Assembly (NCBI RefSeq): GCF_002735905.1 | Contig: NZ_PEBD01000010.1 | Span: 1 to 64,000, forward strand | Direction: 5' to 3' | DNA length: 64,000 nucleotides | Source: Williamsia muralis | GTDB taxonomy: Bacteria > Actinomycetota > Actinomycetes > Mycobacteriales > Mycobacteriaceae | Shown here: positions 8,326-16,468 of the stretch, piece after piece | Layout of the letters: each line of letters opens with the position of its first letter | Numbering within the stretch: the stretch's first letter is position 1 | The notes under the pieces: generated by a model | Database searches by the model: none | What the model was told of the DNA's origin: nothing | The model's input: only the letters and a program-made list of their open reading frames with translations | Position numbers and translations under genes: made by a program

Positions 8326-8339
8326 GCCGCGATCGCGGC
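8326..8339 (+). other. Palindrome between leader ORF and ROK gene
   Basis: GCCGCGATCGCGGC is a perfect 14-base palindrome nine bases after the leader stop codon. As RNA it can fold to a 5-bp stem with a GATC loop, and as DNA it could be an operator. Its place between leader and structural gene suits a role in attenuation, but there is no T-run. A nine-codon ORF follows at 8397-8426 (GGAGG at 8382-8386, one Cys codon). It overlaps the ROK start out of frame and could couple translation. Confidence 0.4.
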
Positions 8340-8409
8340 ATCTCTCTCAGACATCTCCCCGCCCCGGCCATCGTTGGTCCTGGAGGCGACAACTCGATGA
8401 GGACCTTCG

Positions 8410-9762
8410 ATGACTGCAACACTTGACCACCGCATAGCAACATCTGTTCGCCCGTCCGCTCGGCCGAATGGCCCGACCGGGTCTCGGATCGCTGCGCCTG
8501 TTCGGCCGGCTCATCCCCAGTCGGCGCCCGGCCAGACGAAGGCGCCCACCAAGTTCGGCGGAACCCGCGCCGGTACCCACGTCGCGACACCTCAGCTTCA
8601 TCTGTCGACCAAACCGGCAGCAGTTGTCCTGCGAGCGGCCCGGCTGCACGGCCCGGTGTTCCGCGACGCGGCATCGGCCGCATCGGGGTTGAGTATCTCG
8701 ACGGTGAACCGTCAGGTCAGCGCCCTGCTGAAGGCCGGGCTGCTGCGCGAGCGCGCCGACCTGGCACCTGCAGGCGCAATTGGTCGTCCCCGCCTCCCGT
8801 TCGAGCTGAACACCGCCGAATACCTGACGGTGGGCATCCACATCGGTCTCAAGGTCACCTCGATCACCACCCACGACCTGTTTCACCGGGTGGTGGGCGC
8901 GATTCAGATCCCGACCCCGGCTGCCGACACCCCCGAGCAGACCCTCACGTCGATCGGATTGAGTGCGAAACGTTTCCTCTCCCGCTGGCAGAACAAGCGC
9001 GTGCTCTGGGCCGGGGTGGCGCTGGCCGGCCGGGTCGACAACGGCGGACGTGTGAGCCATTCCCGTTTGACCTGGCAGTCTGCACCCGTCGGTGAAGTAC
9101 TGGCGTCGGTGATCGGTCTGCCCATCTCGGTGGCGTCGCACGTCGAGGCGATGGCTGCCGCGGAACTTCTGCTCAACCCGCAAGCGGAATTGCTGGTCGA
9201 TCCAGGTCAAGAAGGCGGCAGCTTCGTCTACTTCTACGCCCGGGAAACAGTTGGTATCGCCTTCACCGTCGGTGGAAGCGTGTACACCCCCACCGCCGGG
9301 CCGCCGGAGATCGGACATTTCCCCGCGGGCCGCACCGAACTGCTCGACCCCCACCGCACCGGTCGCCTGGAACCGACCGTGAGCGACACCGGTGTGGTCG
9401 ACGCCGCGGTCGCTGCGGGGTTGACCATCGAGACCGTGGATGACGTGCACCAGCTCGCTGCCGCAGGCAACGACGTGGCCCGCGCCATCCTGACCGAGCG
9501 GGCCGAAGTACTCGGCCGTGCGGTCGGACTCATCTCTGACATCTTCAACCCCGACCACGTTGTCCTGGGCGGGCAGGCGTTCACGGATGCGCCGTCGACA
9601 CTCCCTGTGGTGGCCAGAGCTGTTCGCGAAACCTCCGTGTCCGAACGGCGCGACGTGCGCGTGTCACGGTCGGGTGCCACCGTGCAGCAGCAGGCCGCCG
9701 GCGCGGTTTCGCTCGATGCGATCTACAGCGACCCGATCGAGGCCTTGGCCCGAACGGTGTAG
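8410..9762 (+). CDS. ROK-family transcriptional regulator
   Basis: A 450-residue regulator with a low-complexity basic N-terminus, a winged helix-turn-helix at about residues 75-125 (SGLSISTVNRQVSALLKAGL) and a ROK sugar-kinase-like domain. The second half holds GPPEIGHF, FNPDHVVLGGQAF and FVYFYARETVGIAFTVGGSV. The Cys-rich zinc motif that usually follows the GH element in ROK repressors is absent, so the effector site has diverged. GAGG eight bases before ATG 8410 serves as ribosome site. It is divergent from ssuD-sfnG-sfnB and preceded by a Cys-codon leader. I infer that it controls sulfonate/sulfone genes and is itself tuned by cysteine supply. Confidence 0.83.
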   Translation: MTATLDHRIATSVRPSARPNGPTGSRIAAPVRPAHPQSAPGQTKAPTKFGGTRAGTHVATPQLHLSTKPAAVVLRAARLHGPVFRDAASAASGLSISTVNRQVSALLKAGLLRERADLAPAGAIGRPRLPFELNTAEYLTVGIHIGLKVTSITTHDLFHRVVGAIQIPTPAADTPEQTLTSIGLSAKRFLSRWQNKRVLWAGVALAGRVDNGGRVSHSRLTWQSAPVGEVLASVIGLPISVASHVEAMAAAELLLNPQAELLVDPGQEGGSFVYFYARETVGIAFTVGGSVYTPTAGPPEIGHFPAGRTELLDPHRTGRLEPTVSDTGVVDAAVAAGLTIETVDDVHQLAAAGNDVARAILTERAEVLGRAVGLISDIFNPDHVVLGGQAFTDAPSTLPVVARAVRETSVSERRDVRVSRSGATVQQQAAGAVSLDAIYSDPIEALARTV

Positions 9763-9764
9763 TT

Positions 9765-9873
9765 GGCTCGCTGGCGCTCGCGGGCGGGTGGCCCCAGGTC
9801 GCGTGCTCTTCCTTCGTCGACTCAGTCGCTGCGCTCCCTCGCTCCTCTGTCCAGAGCACGCGGGGCCACCCGC
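9765..9873 (+). repeat. 3'-end hairpin repeat, copy 1
   Basis: The element begins two bases after the ROK stop codon. It contains GGCTCGCT...CGCTCGCGGGC, then an outer arm GCGGGTGGCCC (9784-9794), inner arm CGCGTGCTC (9800-9808), a 45-base loop, inner arm GAGCACGCG (9854-9862) and outer arm GGGCCACCCGC (9863-9873). The inner arms and loop (63 bases) match copy 2 at 41388-41450 with one difference, while the outer arms differ but still pair perfectly. It behaves like a transcript-end structure or a dispersed intergenic repeat. Confidence 0.8.
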
Positions 9874-9919
9874 GACAATCGCTCGCTTTGCTCGCTCACT
9901 CAAGACTCCCGGGGGAGCA

Positions 9920-10044
9920 CTGGCGGCGAGCCGTTATCGCAGGCGGGCTCGCGTGTTCTGGACTGACGATGAACGAGCGTCAGCGATGTGAAGAGGAGGG
10001 AAGAACTCGCGACCTCAGGCCGCCAGCACGCGAGCGAAGCGAGC
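9920..10044 (-). repeat. 3'-end hairpin repeat, diverged copy 3
   Basis: Read on the minus strand this element lies just after the stop codon of the ABC permease gene (10062). It starts GGCTCGCTTCGCTCGCG (10044 downward), then has outer arm CTGGCGGC/GCCGCCAG (10019-10026 with 9920-9927) and inner arm CGCGAGTTC/GAACACGCG (10003-10011 with 9950-9958, one mismatch). The 44-base loop begins TTCC and ends GTCCA, as in copies 1 and 2. It faces copy 1, so both convergent genes end in the same kind of structure. Between the two copies I see only GC-rich sequence with further GCTCGC words. Confidence 0.6.
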
Positions 10045-10061
10045 CAAAACACAAGCGCAGA

Positions 10062-10916
10062 CTAATCCGTGGTGCGCTTGCGGTAAGCACGCAGCGCGAA
10101 CGGCGCGAAGATCAGCGTGAGTGCCACCGACCAGAGCACCGTGGAGAGCTCCGGGTTCTGAAGTGGCCACGGGGCACCGGCCGGCGCCGCCGGTCCGTTG
10201 CCCCACAATTCGCGCATCGCCTGGACGAGTGACGAGATCGGGTTCCACTCCGCGATGGTGCGCAACCAGGTGGGCATGGGCTCTGTGGGCACAAAAGCGT
10301 TGGACAAGAACGTGATCGGGAACAGCAAGGTGAACATCACGCCGTTGACCGCTTCTGGCGAGCGCATCACCGAACCGATCAGGATGCCGAACCAGATCAT
10401 GGCGAACCCGAATACCAGCACCAGAGCAAAAGCCAACGCAGCCTTGGCGATGCCTTCGTGAATGCGCCATCCGATGAGCAGTCCCGTGATTGCCATGACC
10501 ACGATGCCGATCGACGAGTGGATCAGCGCTGCGACCGAACGTCCGACCAGAACCGACGAGCGTGCCATCGGCAACGACCGGAAGCGGTCGATGATGCCCT
10601 TCTCCAGATCGTTGGTGAGACCGAGCGCGACGATGAATGCGGAGAAGGCAATGGTTTGGCCCATGATGCCGGGCAACAGCCATTCTTTGTAGTCGAATCC
10701 GGAGCCAGGACTGATCGACGCACCGAACACGTACGCGAACAGCAGCACGAACATGATCGGCTGCACCGTGACGTCGGACAGCATCTCTGGCTGGCGCTTG
10801 GTGTGTAACAGGTTGCGCCGCACCATGACCAGGGATTCCCGGACCAGATCGGGCCGGCCTGCAGCGGATTTCGGGGTGGAGCGGCCGGTGTCGGCCGGTG
10901 AAGTGGTGGTGGTCAT
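10062..10916 (-). CDS. DrrB-like ABC-2 transporter permease
   Basis: A 284-residue membrane subunit of an ABC-2 type exporter, related to daunorubicin-resistance DrrB. Six hydrophobic segments follow a cytoplasmic N-terminus of about 45 residues. They include QPIMFVLLFAYVFGASI, LLPGIMGQTIAFSAFIVALG, SIGIVVMAITGLLIGW and LAFALVLVFGFAMIWFGILI. Family motifs LEKGIIDRFRSLPMARSSVL near residue 105 and NPISSLVQAMRELWG near 225 are intact. It overlaps the ATPase gene by four bases (ATGA), so the pair is coupled. It probably exports a hydrophobic drug or lipid; the substrate is not visible. Confidence 0.88.
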   Translation of the reverse strand: MTTTTSPADTGRSTPKSAAGRPDLVRESLVMVRRNLLHTKRQPEMLSDVTVQPIMFVLLFAYVFGASISPGSGFDYKEWLLPGIMGQTIAFSAFIVALGLTNDLEKGIIDRFRSLPMARSSVLVGRSVAALIHSSIGIVVMAITGLLIGWRIHEGIAKAALAFALVLVFGFAMIWFGILIGSVMRSPEAVNGVMFTLLFPITFLSNAFVPTEPMPTWLRTIAEWNPISSLVQAMRELWGNGPAAPAGAPWPLQNPELSTVLWSVALTLIFAPFALRAYRKRTTD

Positions 10917-11959
10917 GACTTGTTCTCCTCGTTGTCGGCGTCCTCGGCGCGGTGTCCGGTGAGGGAGAGGAAGACGTCGTCCAGGCTCGGGCGGGTGAGT
11001 CCGATGTCGTCGACTGCGATCTCACTGCGTTCGAAGATCCCGGCGATCCGGGTCAGGTCGGCGAGTCCATCGGCGCTTGCGGTGAGCTGGCGTGCGGACT
11101 CCTCGACGAACACCTCGCCACTGTTCTCGCGCAGCAACCTGGTGGCTTCTTCGAGATCGTCGGCATGCGAGACCGTGATGACCAGACTGGCCTGCCCGGC
11201 CTGTTCCTTGAGTTGTAGTGGCGTGCCGGCGGCAATGATCTTGCCCCTGTCGATGACGACGATGTCGTCGGCGAGCTGGTCGGCCTCTTCGAGATACTGC
11301 GTGGTGAGCAGCAGTGTGGTTCCGTCGTTCACCAGCGATCGCAGCACGTCCCAGAGTTCCTGGCGGCTGCGCGGGTCGAGGCCGGTGGTGGGCTCGTCCA
11401 GGAAGAGCACCGGCGGCGAGGCCAAGAGGCTGACCGCGAGGTCGAGCCGCCGGCGCATACCTCCCGAGTAGGTCTTGACCACGCGGTCCGCAGCGTCGGT
11501 CAGCGAAAACTGCTCGAGCAGTTGGTCGCCGGACCGGCGTACGTCCTTACGGGGAAGACCGTAGAGGCTGCCGATCATCCACAGGTTCTCTCGGCCGGTG
11601 AGCAATTCGTCGACCGTCGCAGCCTGACCTGTGAGGCCCATGTTGCTGCGGACGAGATCCGGGTTCTCCCGTACGTCATATCCTGCGATGCGAGCAGTGC
11701 CCGACGTCGGTTGACTCAGTGTTGTCATCATGCGGACCGTGGTGGTCTTGCCCGCGCCGTTGGGCCCGAGTAGTCCCAGGACGGACCCCGGTGGAACTGA
11801 AAAACTAACTCCGTCGACGGCGCGGACACCGTCGAATTCTTTGACCAGGTCGATGGCTTCGATCGCCAGGTCGGTGGCCCCCGTGGCAGTTGTCATGCGG
11901 GTAACCGTATCCACCGACTCTGACATCGGGCCAGCGCTTTTATCGCCGAGCTGGGTCAC
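10913..11959 (-). CDS. DrrA-like ABC transporter ATP-binding protein
   Basis: A 348-residue ATPase partner of the permease that follows. Walker A is LGPNGAGKTTT (near residue 70), the signature is YSGGMRRRLDLA (near 165) and Walker B is VLFLDEPTTGLDP (near 185). The C-terminal 100 residues (ITVSHADDLEEATRLL, then RPSLDDVFLSLTGH) match the regulatory tail of DrrA-type exporters. The start is GTG 11957-11959, preceded by AGGAG with a six-base gap, in preference to internal ATG codons. The 214 bases upstream hold a hairpin and no gene. Confidence 0.9.
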   Translation of the reverse strand: MTQLGDKSAGPMSESVDTVTRMTTATGATDLAIEAIDLVKEFDGVRAVDGVSFSVPPGSVLGLLGPNGAGKTTTVRMMTTLSQPTSGTARIAGYDVRENPDLVRSNMGLTGQAATVDELLTGRENLWMIGSLYGLPRKDVRRSGDQLLEQFSLTDAADRVVKTYSGGMRRRLDLAVSLLASPPVLFLDEPTTGLDPRSRQELWDVLRSLVNDGTTLLLTTQYLEEADQLADDIVVIDRGKIIAAGTPLQLKEQAGQASLVITVSHADDLEEATRLLRENSGEVFVEESARQLTASADGLADLTRIAGIFERSEIAVDDIGLTRPSLDDVFLSLTGHRAEDADNEENKS

Positions 11960-12114
11960 GGAACACTCCTCTGGTGCATGGATGCCGGATCGGACAAATC
12001 CGGCTTCTGGTGGTCTTCTGTCTTGATCAGGTGATCTGATGGTTCATGTTCAAGTGCGGTTGAAGTCAAGGGCTTGTCCCCCGGTGGTCGGTTCATCTTG
12101 TAGTCGTCTGCGAC

Positions 12115-12131
12115 GGCGACTTTCCGTCGCC
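12115..12131 (-). terminator. Hairpin downstream of the two-domain VOC gene
   Basis: GGCGAC (12115-12120) pairs with GTCGCC (12126-12131) around TTTCC. It lies 43 bases past the stop of the VOC gene and upstream of drrA, so it may separate the two transcripts. There is no strong T-run. The rest of 11960-12173 shows nothing recognisable. Confidence 0.4.
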
Positions 12132-12173
12132 CTGTGCGGACTTCGTCGCCGAGGCCCGCACCCGGCAGTCGTT

Positions 12174-12980
12174 TCAGACGACCTGCTGCAGTTTGATCAT
12201 TGCCCCGAACGGGTCGCCGATCGTGGCGAGTCGTCCGTACGGGGTGTCCTCGGGCGCGGCCACCACGGTCCCGCCGAGTTCGACGGCCTGGGTAACGGTT
12301 GCGTCGATGTCGTCGGTGCCGATGTAGATGGTCCAGTGCGATGGGACCTCGGACGGCAGGTAGCCGGAGGCGTCCATGATCCCGGCATAGCCCTCGCCCG
12401 GCGCCCTGTCGGGAAGACTCAGCTGGCTGTAGCGGAACTCGTCCGTGTCCCCGAGGCTGACGACGGGGTTGCCGAGCACCTCACCGTAGAACTCGACGGC
12501 TCGTGGATAGCCGGTGGTCTGGAGCTCGAAATACGTTGCTGCACCGGCTTCCATGTGCAGCTCGAAACCGGTGTGCTGCCCTGGTTGCCACAGTCCGAAC
12601 ACCGCGCCGTGCGGGTTTGCGCCTGTCTCAGGGTCACCGCCCGGATCCATCACGATCGCCATGGTGCCCTGCTCTGGTATCTCCATCGGGTCCTGGAACA
12701 CGCTGCCACCCGAAGCGGCGACGGTTTTGACGGCGGCCGCGATGTCGGAGGTCTGGAAGTACGTGCACCAGAAGTCCGGCATTCCCGGATCAGGTTTCGG
12801 ACCGAGGCCGGCGATCAGCTTGCCTTTGTGGGTGAACTGCGAATACCCGCCAAAGCGCGCGTCCATCTCGGTGTTGTCCCAGCCGAACAGTCGGCCGTAG
12901 AAGTCCGCGGCAGCGCCGGGGTCGGTACTCGACAGGTCGAACCAGACCGCAACGCCGTCGGAGTGGGTGGGAACTGGCAT
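12174..12980 (-). CDS. Two-domain VOC family protein
   Basis: A 268-residue protein with two VOC domains in tandem. Domain 1, about residues 8-125, runs from VAVWFDLSSTDPGAAADFYG to GANPHGAVFGLWQPG. Domain 2, about 135-268, runs from ATYFELQTTGYPRAVEFYGE to RLATIGDPFGAMIKLQQ. The layout resembles mycobacterial Cfp30B-like proteins, linked to aldehyde and redox stress. Domain 2 keeps a shortened metal-site pattern, so only one active or binding site may remain. ATG 12980 lies upstream of both domains. The gene is divergent from the molybdenum operon and probably unrelated to it. Confidence 0.85.
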   Translation of the reverse strand: MPVPTHSDGVAVWFDLSSTDPGAAADFYGRLFGWDNTEMDARFGGYSQFTHKGKLIAGLGPKPDPGMPDFWCTYFQTSDIAAAVKTVAASGGSVFQDPMEIPEQGTMAIVMDPGGDPETGANPHGAVFGLWQPGQHTGFELHMEAGAATYFELQTTGYPRAVEFYGEVLGNPVVSLGDTDEFRYSQLSLPDRAPGEGYAGIMDASGYLPSEVPSHWTIYIGTDDIDATVTQAVELGGTVVAAPEDTPYGRLATIGDPFGAMIKLQQVV

Positions 12981-13092
12981 TTTTGGCTCCTCGGAAGTGT
13001 TGAAAAGGATCTCGGGAAGGTAGACACCCGGCGCCGCCAGAACTCATCGCGTCCGCGCCGAACCGGTTCTTTATCCGCAGATGCGGCTGTGA

Positions 13093-13533
13093 ATGATTGA
13101 CAGCGCCGCACGCGCGGCGGATCATCGTCAGGTGGGTGATCTCAAGATTCGACAGGCGGCAGAACTCCTCGGCATCAGCGACGACACGGTGCGCCGGATG
13201 ATCAGCGGGGGCCAGCTACCCGCCCACGTCGACGGCAGCGGCCGTCAGGTGGTCGACGGCACCGACCTGGCCAAGGTCGCGCGAGACCGCGCACCCGAGG
13301 TCGTGTCGACCGATGCACCGGTGGCGCGCTCGGCCCGCAACCGATTCGTGGGCCTGGTCACCGACGTTCGATCCGACCCGGTGATGAGCCAGGTGACGTT
13401 GCAATGCGGCCCTTTCGAGGTGACCTCGCTGATGAGCACCGACGCCGTGAACGAACTCGGACTACGGCCCGGGGAGGTCGCGACAGCGGTGGTCAAGGCC
13501 ACCACGGTCATCGTCGAGACCAGGACCAGGTGA
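13093..13533 (+). CDS. HTH-Mop molybdopterin/molybdate-binding regulator
   Basis: A 146-residue protein joining an excisionase/MerR-like helix-turn-helix (LKIRQAAELLGISDDTVRRM, residues 17-36) to a Mop/TOBE domain (SARNRFVGLVTDVRSDPVMS, then VTSLMSTDAVNELGLRPGEV and AVVKATTVIVET). Mop domains bind molybdate, and in ModE the same two functions occur in one regulator. It is the first gene of the molybdate operon and overlaps modA by one base (TGATG). It probably senses molybdate and controls the operon. Start is uncertain: ATG 13093 lacks a ribosome site, and GTG 13132, just before the HTH, is a good alternative. Confidence 0.82.
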   Translation: MIDSAARAADHRQVGDLKIRQAAELLGISDDTVRRMISGGQLPAHVDGSGRQVVDGTDLAKVARDRAPEVVSTDAPVARSARNRFVGLVTDVRSDPVMSQVTLQCGPFEVTSLMSTDAVNELGLRPGEVATAVVKATTVIVETRTR

Positions 13534-14321
13534 TGGGTCGGCGCAGATCCACGACGACGGGCCGACTGGCCGAGTCGCTCAGCGTGGTGTTCGCTGTTGC
13601 CCTGGTACTCGCAGGGTGCTCGACGAGCGGCTCAGAAGGCGGGCAAGACGGCGAAGCGGGCCTCACCGTGTTCGCCGCAGCCTCGTTGAAGAACAGCTTC
13701 ACGGCGTTGGCCGACGAGTTCTCCGAGACGCACGGCGGCGTCGATGTCTCCCTGAACTTCGACGGCTCGCAGGCGCTGGTCACCCAGATCGAACAGGGCG
13801 CCGACGCAGACGTCGTGGCCACGGCCGACGAGAAGAGCATGGCAAAACTGGGGGAGAAGGTGGTGGATCCGCAGATCTTTGCCACCAATGTGCTCACCAT
13901 CGTCACCGCGCCGGGGAATCCGAAGAACATCCGTACCCTGGCCGACGTGACGAAAAACGGTGTCACGACGGTGATCTGCGCGGTGAGTGTGCCCTGCGGC
14001 AGCGCTACGACCCTGGTCGAGGAGAACACCGGAATCGACATCAAGCCGGTGAGTGAGGAAACAGCGGTGACCGGGGTGCTCAGCAAGGTCCAGACGGGGC
14101 AGGCCGACGCGGGACTGGTGTACGTCACCGACGCCGTCGGCGCGGGTGACTCGGTCGCCACTGTCGCCGATCCAGCCCTTGCCGCGGTGGTCAACGCGTA
14201 TCCCATCGCGACAGTTGCCGCGTCGCGGAACGCGCCTCTGGCACAGCAATTCGTCGACATGGTCACCGGTACGCAGGGGTTGGCGGTACTCGAGCGAATG
14301 GGCTTCGGGCCGGCGAGGTGA
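13533..14321 (+). CDS. modA: Molybdate ABC transporter substrate-binding lipoprotein ModA
   Basis: A 262-residue extracytoplasmic binding protein. A basic n-region and hydrophobic core ([14 protein letters not shown]) end in a lipobox LAGC near residue 29, so the mature protein is lipid-anchored outside the membrane. ModA features are [53 protein letters not shown] and [16 protein letters not shown]. These contact the tetrahedral oxyanion in characterised members. ATG 13533 overlaps the stop of the HTH-Mop gene; GTG 13530 in the same frame is an alternative. modB starts within its last codons. Confidence 0.92.
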   Translation: MGRRRSTTTGRLAESLSVVFAVALVLAGCSTSGSEGGQDGEAGLTVFAAASLKNSFTALADEFSETHGGVDVSLNFDGSQALVTQIEQGADADVVATADEKSMAKLGEKVVDPQIFATNVLTIVTAPGNPKNIRTLADVTKNGVTTVICAVSVPCGSATTLVEENTGIDIKPVSEETAVTGVLSKVQTGQADAGLVYVTDAVGAGDSVATVADPALAAVVNAYPIATVAASRNAPLAQQFVDMVTGTQGLAVLERMGFGPAR

Positions 14322-15124
14322 CGGCCTCGCGTTCGGGGCTCAAGGCCGTGCCGCCATGGTTGTACCTGCCGGCCGCCCTCGGCATCGCACTGGTGATCCT
14401 GCCGCCCATCGCATTGGCGGTGAACACCCCCTGGGACGACTTCTGGGACAACATCACCTCTGAGTCGTCCGTGGACGCACTGGCGTTGAGCGTGCAGACG
14501 GCCGCGATCAGCACCGTTCTTTGCATCCTGCTGGGCGTTCCGATGTCCATCGTGTTCGCGCGGCGCGGTGGCAGCACCGTGCGCGTGGTGCGTTCGGTGG
14601 TGCTGCTGCCTCTGGTCCTGCCGCCGGTGGTCGGGGGAATCGGTCTCCTCTACGCCTTCGGGAAGTTCGGCCTGGTGGGCGAACATCTTTCGGCCATCGG
14701 AATCGACATCGCATTCACCACCTCGGCAGTGGTGCTGGCCCAGACCTTCGTGGCACTTCCCTTTCTCGTCATCAGTCTGGAGGGAGCGCTGCGCACCGTC
14801 GGGGCGCGATACGAACAGGTGGCGGCCACGCTCGGGGCGTCGCCCACCCGCACCCTGTGGAAAGTGACCATGCCACTTGTGTTTCCGGCGCTACTGTCCG
14901 GGATGGTGCTGGCGTTCGCCCGTGCGCTCGGCGAGTTCGGCGCGACGATCACGTTCGCGGGTAACCTCCAGGGTGTCACCCAGACTGCTCCGTTGGCGAT
15001 CTACGTGGAGTCGATCAGTGAACCGGAGCAGGCCCTTCCGCTCTCCGTGGTCCTCGTCGTGGTCGCGTTGCTCGTCGTGGTGGCCGTGCACGTGCGCGAT
15101 TCGCGGCGGACGGCTGTGCTGTGA
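14318..15124 (+). CDS. modB: Molybdate ABC transporter permease ModB
   Basis: A 268-residue permease that forms the transmembrane channel with ModC. Five or six helices are visible, starting with [20 protein letters not shown], and the cytoplasmic coupling loop has the EAA-type sequence [20 protein letters not shown] near residue 165. [17 protein letters not shown] near 205 is typical of ModB. GTG 14318 overlaps the modA stop (GTGA), giving coupled translation. Length is slightly above the E. coli protein because of an N-terminal extension. Confidence 0.93.
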   Translation: MTASRSGLKAVPPWLYLPAALGIALVILPPIALAVNTPWDDFWDNITSESSVDALALSVQTAAISTVLCILLGVPMSIVFARRGGSTVRVVRSVVLLPLVLPPVVGGIGLLYAFGKFGLVGEHLSAIGIDIAFTTSAVVLAQTFVALPFLVISLEGALRTVGARYEQVAATLGASPTRTLWKVTMPLVFPALLSGMVLAFARALGEFGATITFAGNLQGVTQTAPLAIYVESISEPEQALPLSVVLVVVALLVVVAVHVRDSRRTAVL

Positions 15125-16188
15125 CCGGCGATCTGGTCGCGTCGCTGCGCAATGAGCTGCCGGCCATCGACGTCGAACTGACTGTTCCGCAGGGGCATAC
15201 CGTCGCCGTCATGGGCCCCAACGGTGCCGGCAAGAGCACACTGATGAATCTGCTGGCCGGATTGTCGAGGCCGGGTGCCGGACGAATAACCCTGGGATCG
15301 CGAGAATTGTTCGGCAACAACACTTTCATGCCTCCACACCGACGAGACGTGTCGATGCTGACGCAGCAGGGACTGTTGTTCCCACACCTCACCGTGAGGC
15401 AGAACGTGGCGTTCGGACCGTCGGCGAGGCGCCTGCCAAGAGCTCAGATCAGGGCTCGCACCGACAAGTGGCTCGATGCCGTCGGCGCCACCGAACTCGC
15501 GGATCGCAAGCCGGCGCAACTGTCCGGAGGTCAGTCGCAGAGGGTGTCGCTGGCGCGCGCGCTTGCCACCGAGCCGTCGGTGTTGCTGCTCGACGAGCCG
15601 TTCAGTGCACTCGATGTGGATGTGGTCCACCGCATCCGGTCGATGCTCCGACAGATTCTCGCGGACCGCGCGCGGATCACGGTGCTGGTGACCCACGATG
15701 TCGCTGACGCCGTGACGCTCGCCGACTCGGCGATCATCTTGGCCGAGGGCAGGGTCGTGGCGCGTGGCCCCGTCCGTGACTTGCTGGCCAGCCCGATCAA
15801 CCAGTTCTCGGCGCAACTCGCCGGACTCAACCTGGTGAGCGGAGTCTGGAACGGTGACGTCCTGGAAGCCGCCGGCTTTGCGGTCTCCGGATTGCTCGAC
15901 GCGCCGATTGCACCGGGAAGTGCTGTGATGGCGGCCTTTTCGCCGCGCGCTGTCGCCGTCTATCGCGAGCGGCCCAGCGGCAGCCCGCGTAACGCCGTGA
16001 AGGCCGTTGTTGTGCAACTCGTTCCGCAGGGCGATCTCGCGCGGATCGACGCCCGGGTTGCTGACGGGACGGTCCTCACCGCGACCGTCACCTGGTCGGC
16101 CGTCACCGAGTTGGGACTCGTTGCCGACGACGAGGTGTTCCTGGTGATCAAGGCGAGTGAAGTGACCGTGTACGAGAGTCGGCACTGA
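15121..16188 (+). CDS. modC: Molybdate ABC transporter ATPase ModC
   Basis: A 355-residue ATPase. Walker A is [10 protein letters not shown] near residue 31, the signature [15 protein letters not shown] near 135 and Walker [13 protein letters not shown] near 155. The H-loop lies in [11 protein letters not shown]. Residues about 290-355 form a Mop/TOBE domain ([20 protein letters not shown], then [13 protein letters not shown]) that binds molybdate for feedback in ModC proteins. GTG 15121 overlaps modB by four bases. The operon thus has a Mop fold at both ends, in the first gene and in modC. Confidence 0.93.
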   Translation: MTGDLVASLRNELPAIDVELTVPQGHTVAVMGPNGAGKSTLMNLLAGLSRPGAGRITLGSRELFGNNTFMPPHRRDVSMLTQQGLLFPHLTVRQNVAFGPSARRLPRAQIRARTDKWLDAVGATELADRKPAQLSGGQSQRVSLARALATEPSVLLLDEPFSALDVDVVHRIRSMLRQILADRARITVLVTHDVADAVTLADSAIILAEGRVVARGPVRDLLASPINQFSAQLAGLNLVSGVWNGDVLEAAGFAVSGLLDAPIAPGSAVMAAFSPRAVAVYRERPSGSPRNAVKAVVVQLVPQGDLARIDARVADGTVLTATVTWSAVTELGLVADDEVFLVIKASEVTVYESRH

Positions 16189-16468
16189 AACGCTCACTCT
16201 TTCGCGTTGGTAATGAATTGGTTTCCGGCAGCTTGAGTGTTCGGTGGTCGCTTGCCGATGGCCTAGATGCGCCCACACCGATTCTCGGGCATCAGAATAT
16301 CCCGACACTCATCGGTGATGCATCGAAAGGTGTTACGTTCACTCGACCGGAGAGAACGATGAGACTGCAGTAGCCGGGTGGGTGGCATGGCGTTCGTCGG
16401 CGGGGAGGGTACCTGCGTGTCGGCGACTGCCTGTCTGCGCACCCGACAGTGAGCGGAAGGCCAGGCAG
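16189..16468 (+). promoter_or_regulatory. Leader region of the ectoine-uptake operon
   Basis: 280 bases without a convincing gene between modC and ehuB. TACGTT (16334-16339) is a possible -10 box without a good -35. GGAGAG ahead of a four-codon ORF (ATGAGACTGCAGTAG) lies soon after. A TGTCGG/CCGACA pairing just upstream of ehuB could fold in the transcript. I recognise no known riboswitch. Confidence 0.3.

Noticed and set aside
9763-10061. Short open frames between the ROK gene and the ABC permease gene
   Set aside because: They follow from the GC-rich hairpin repeats; the same peptide appears at both repeat copies only because the DNA repeats.
12039-13100. A 353-residue open frame on the plus strand
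   Set aside because: It is antisense to the two-domain VOC gene, whose protein sequence is clearly a real family member.
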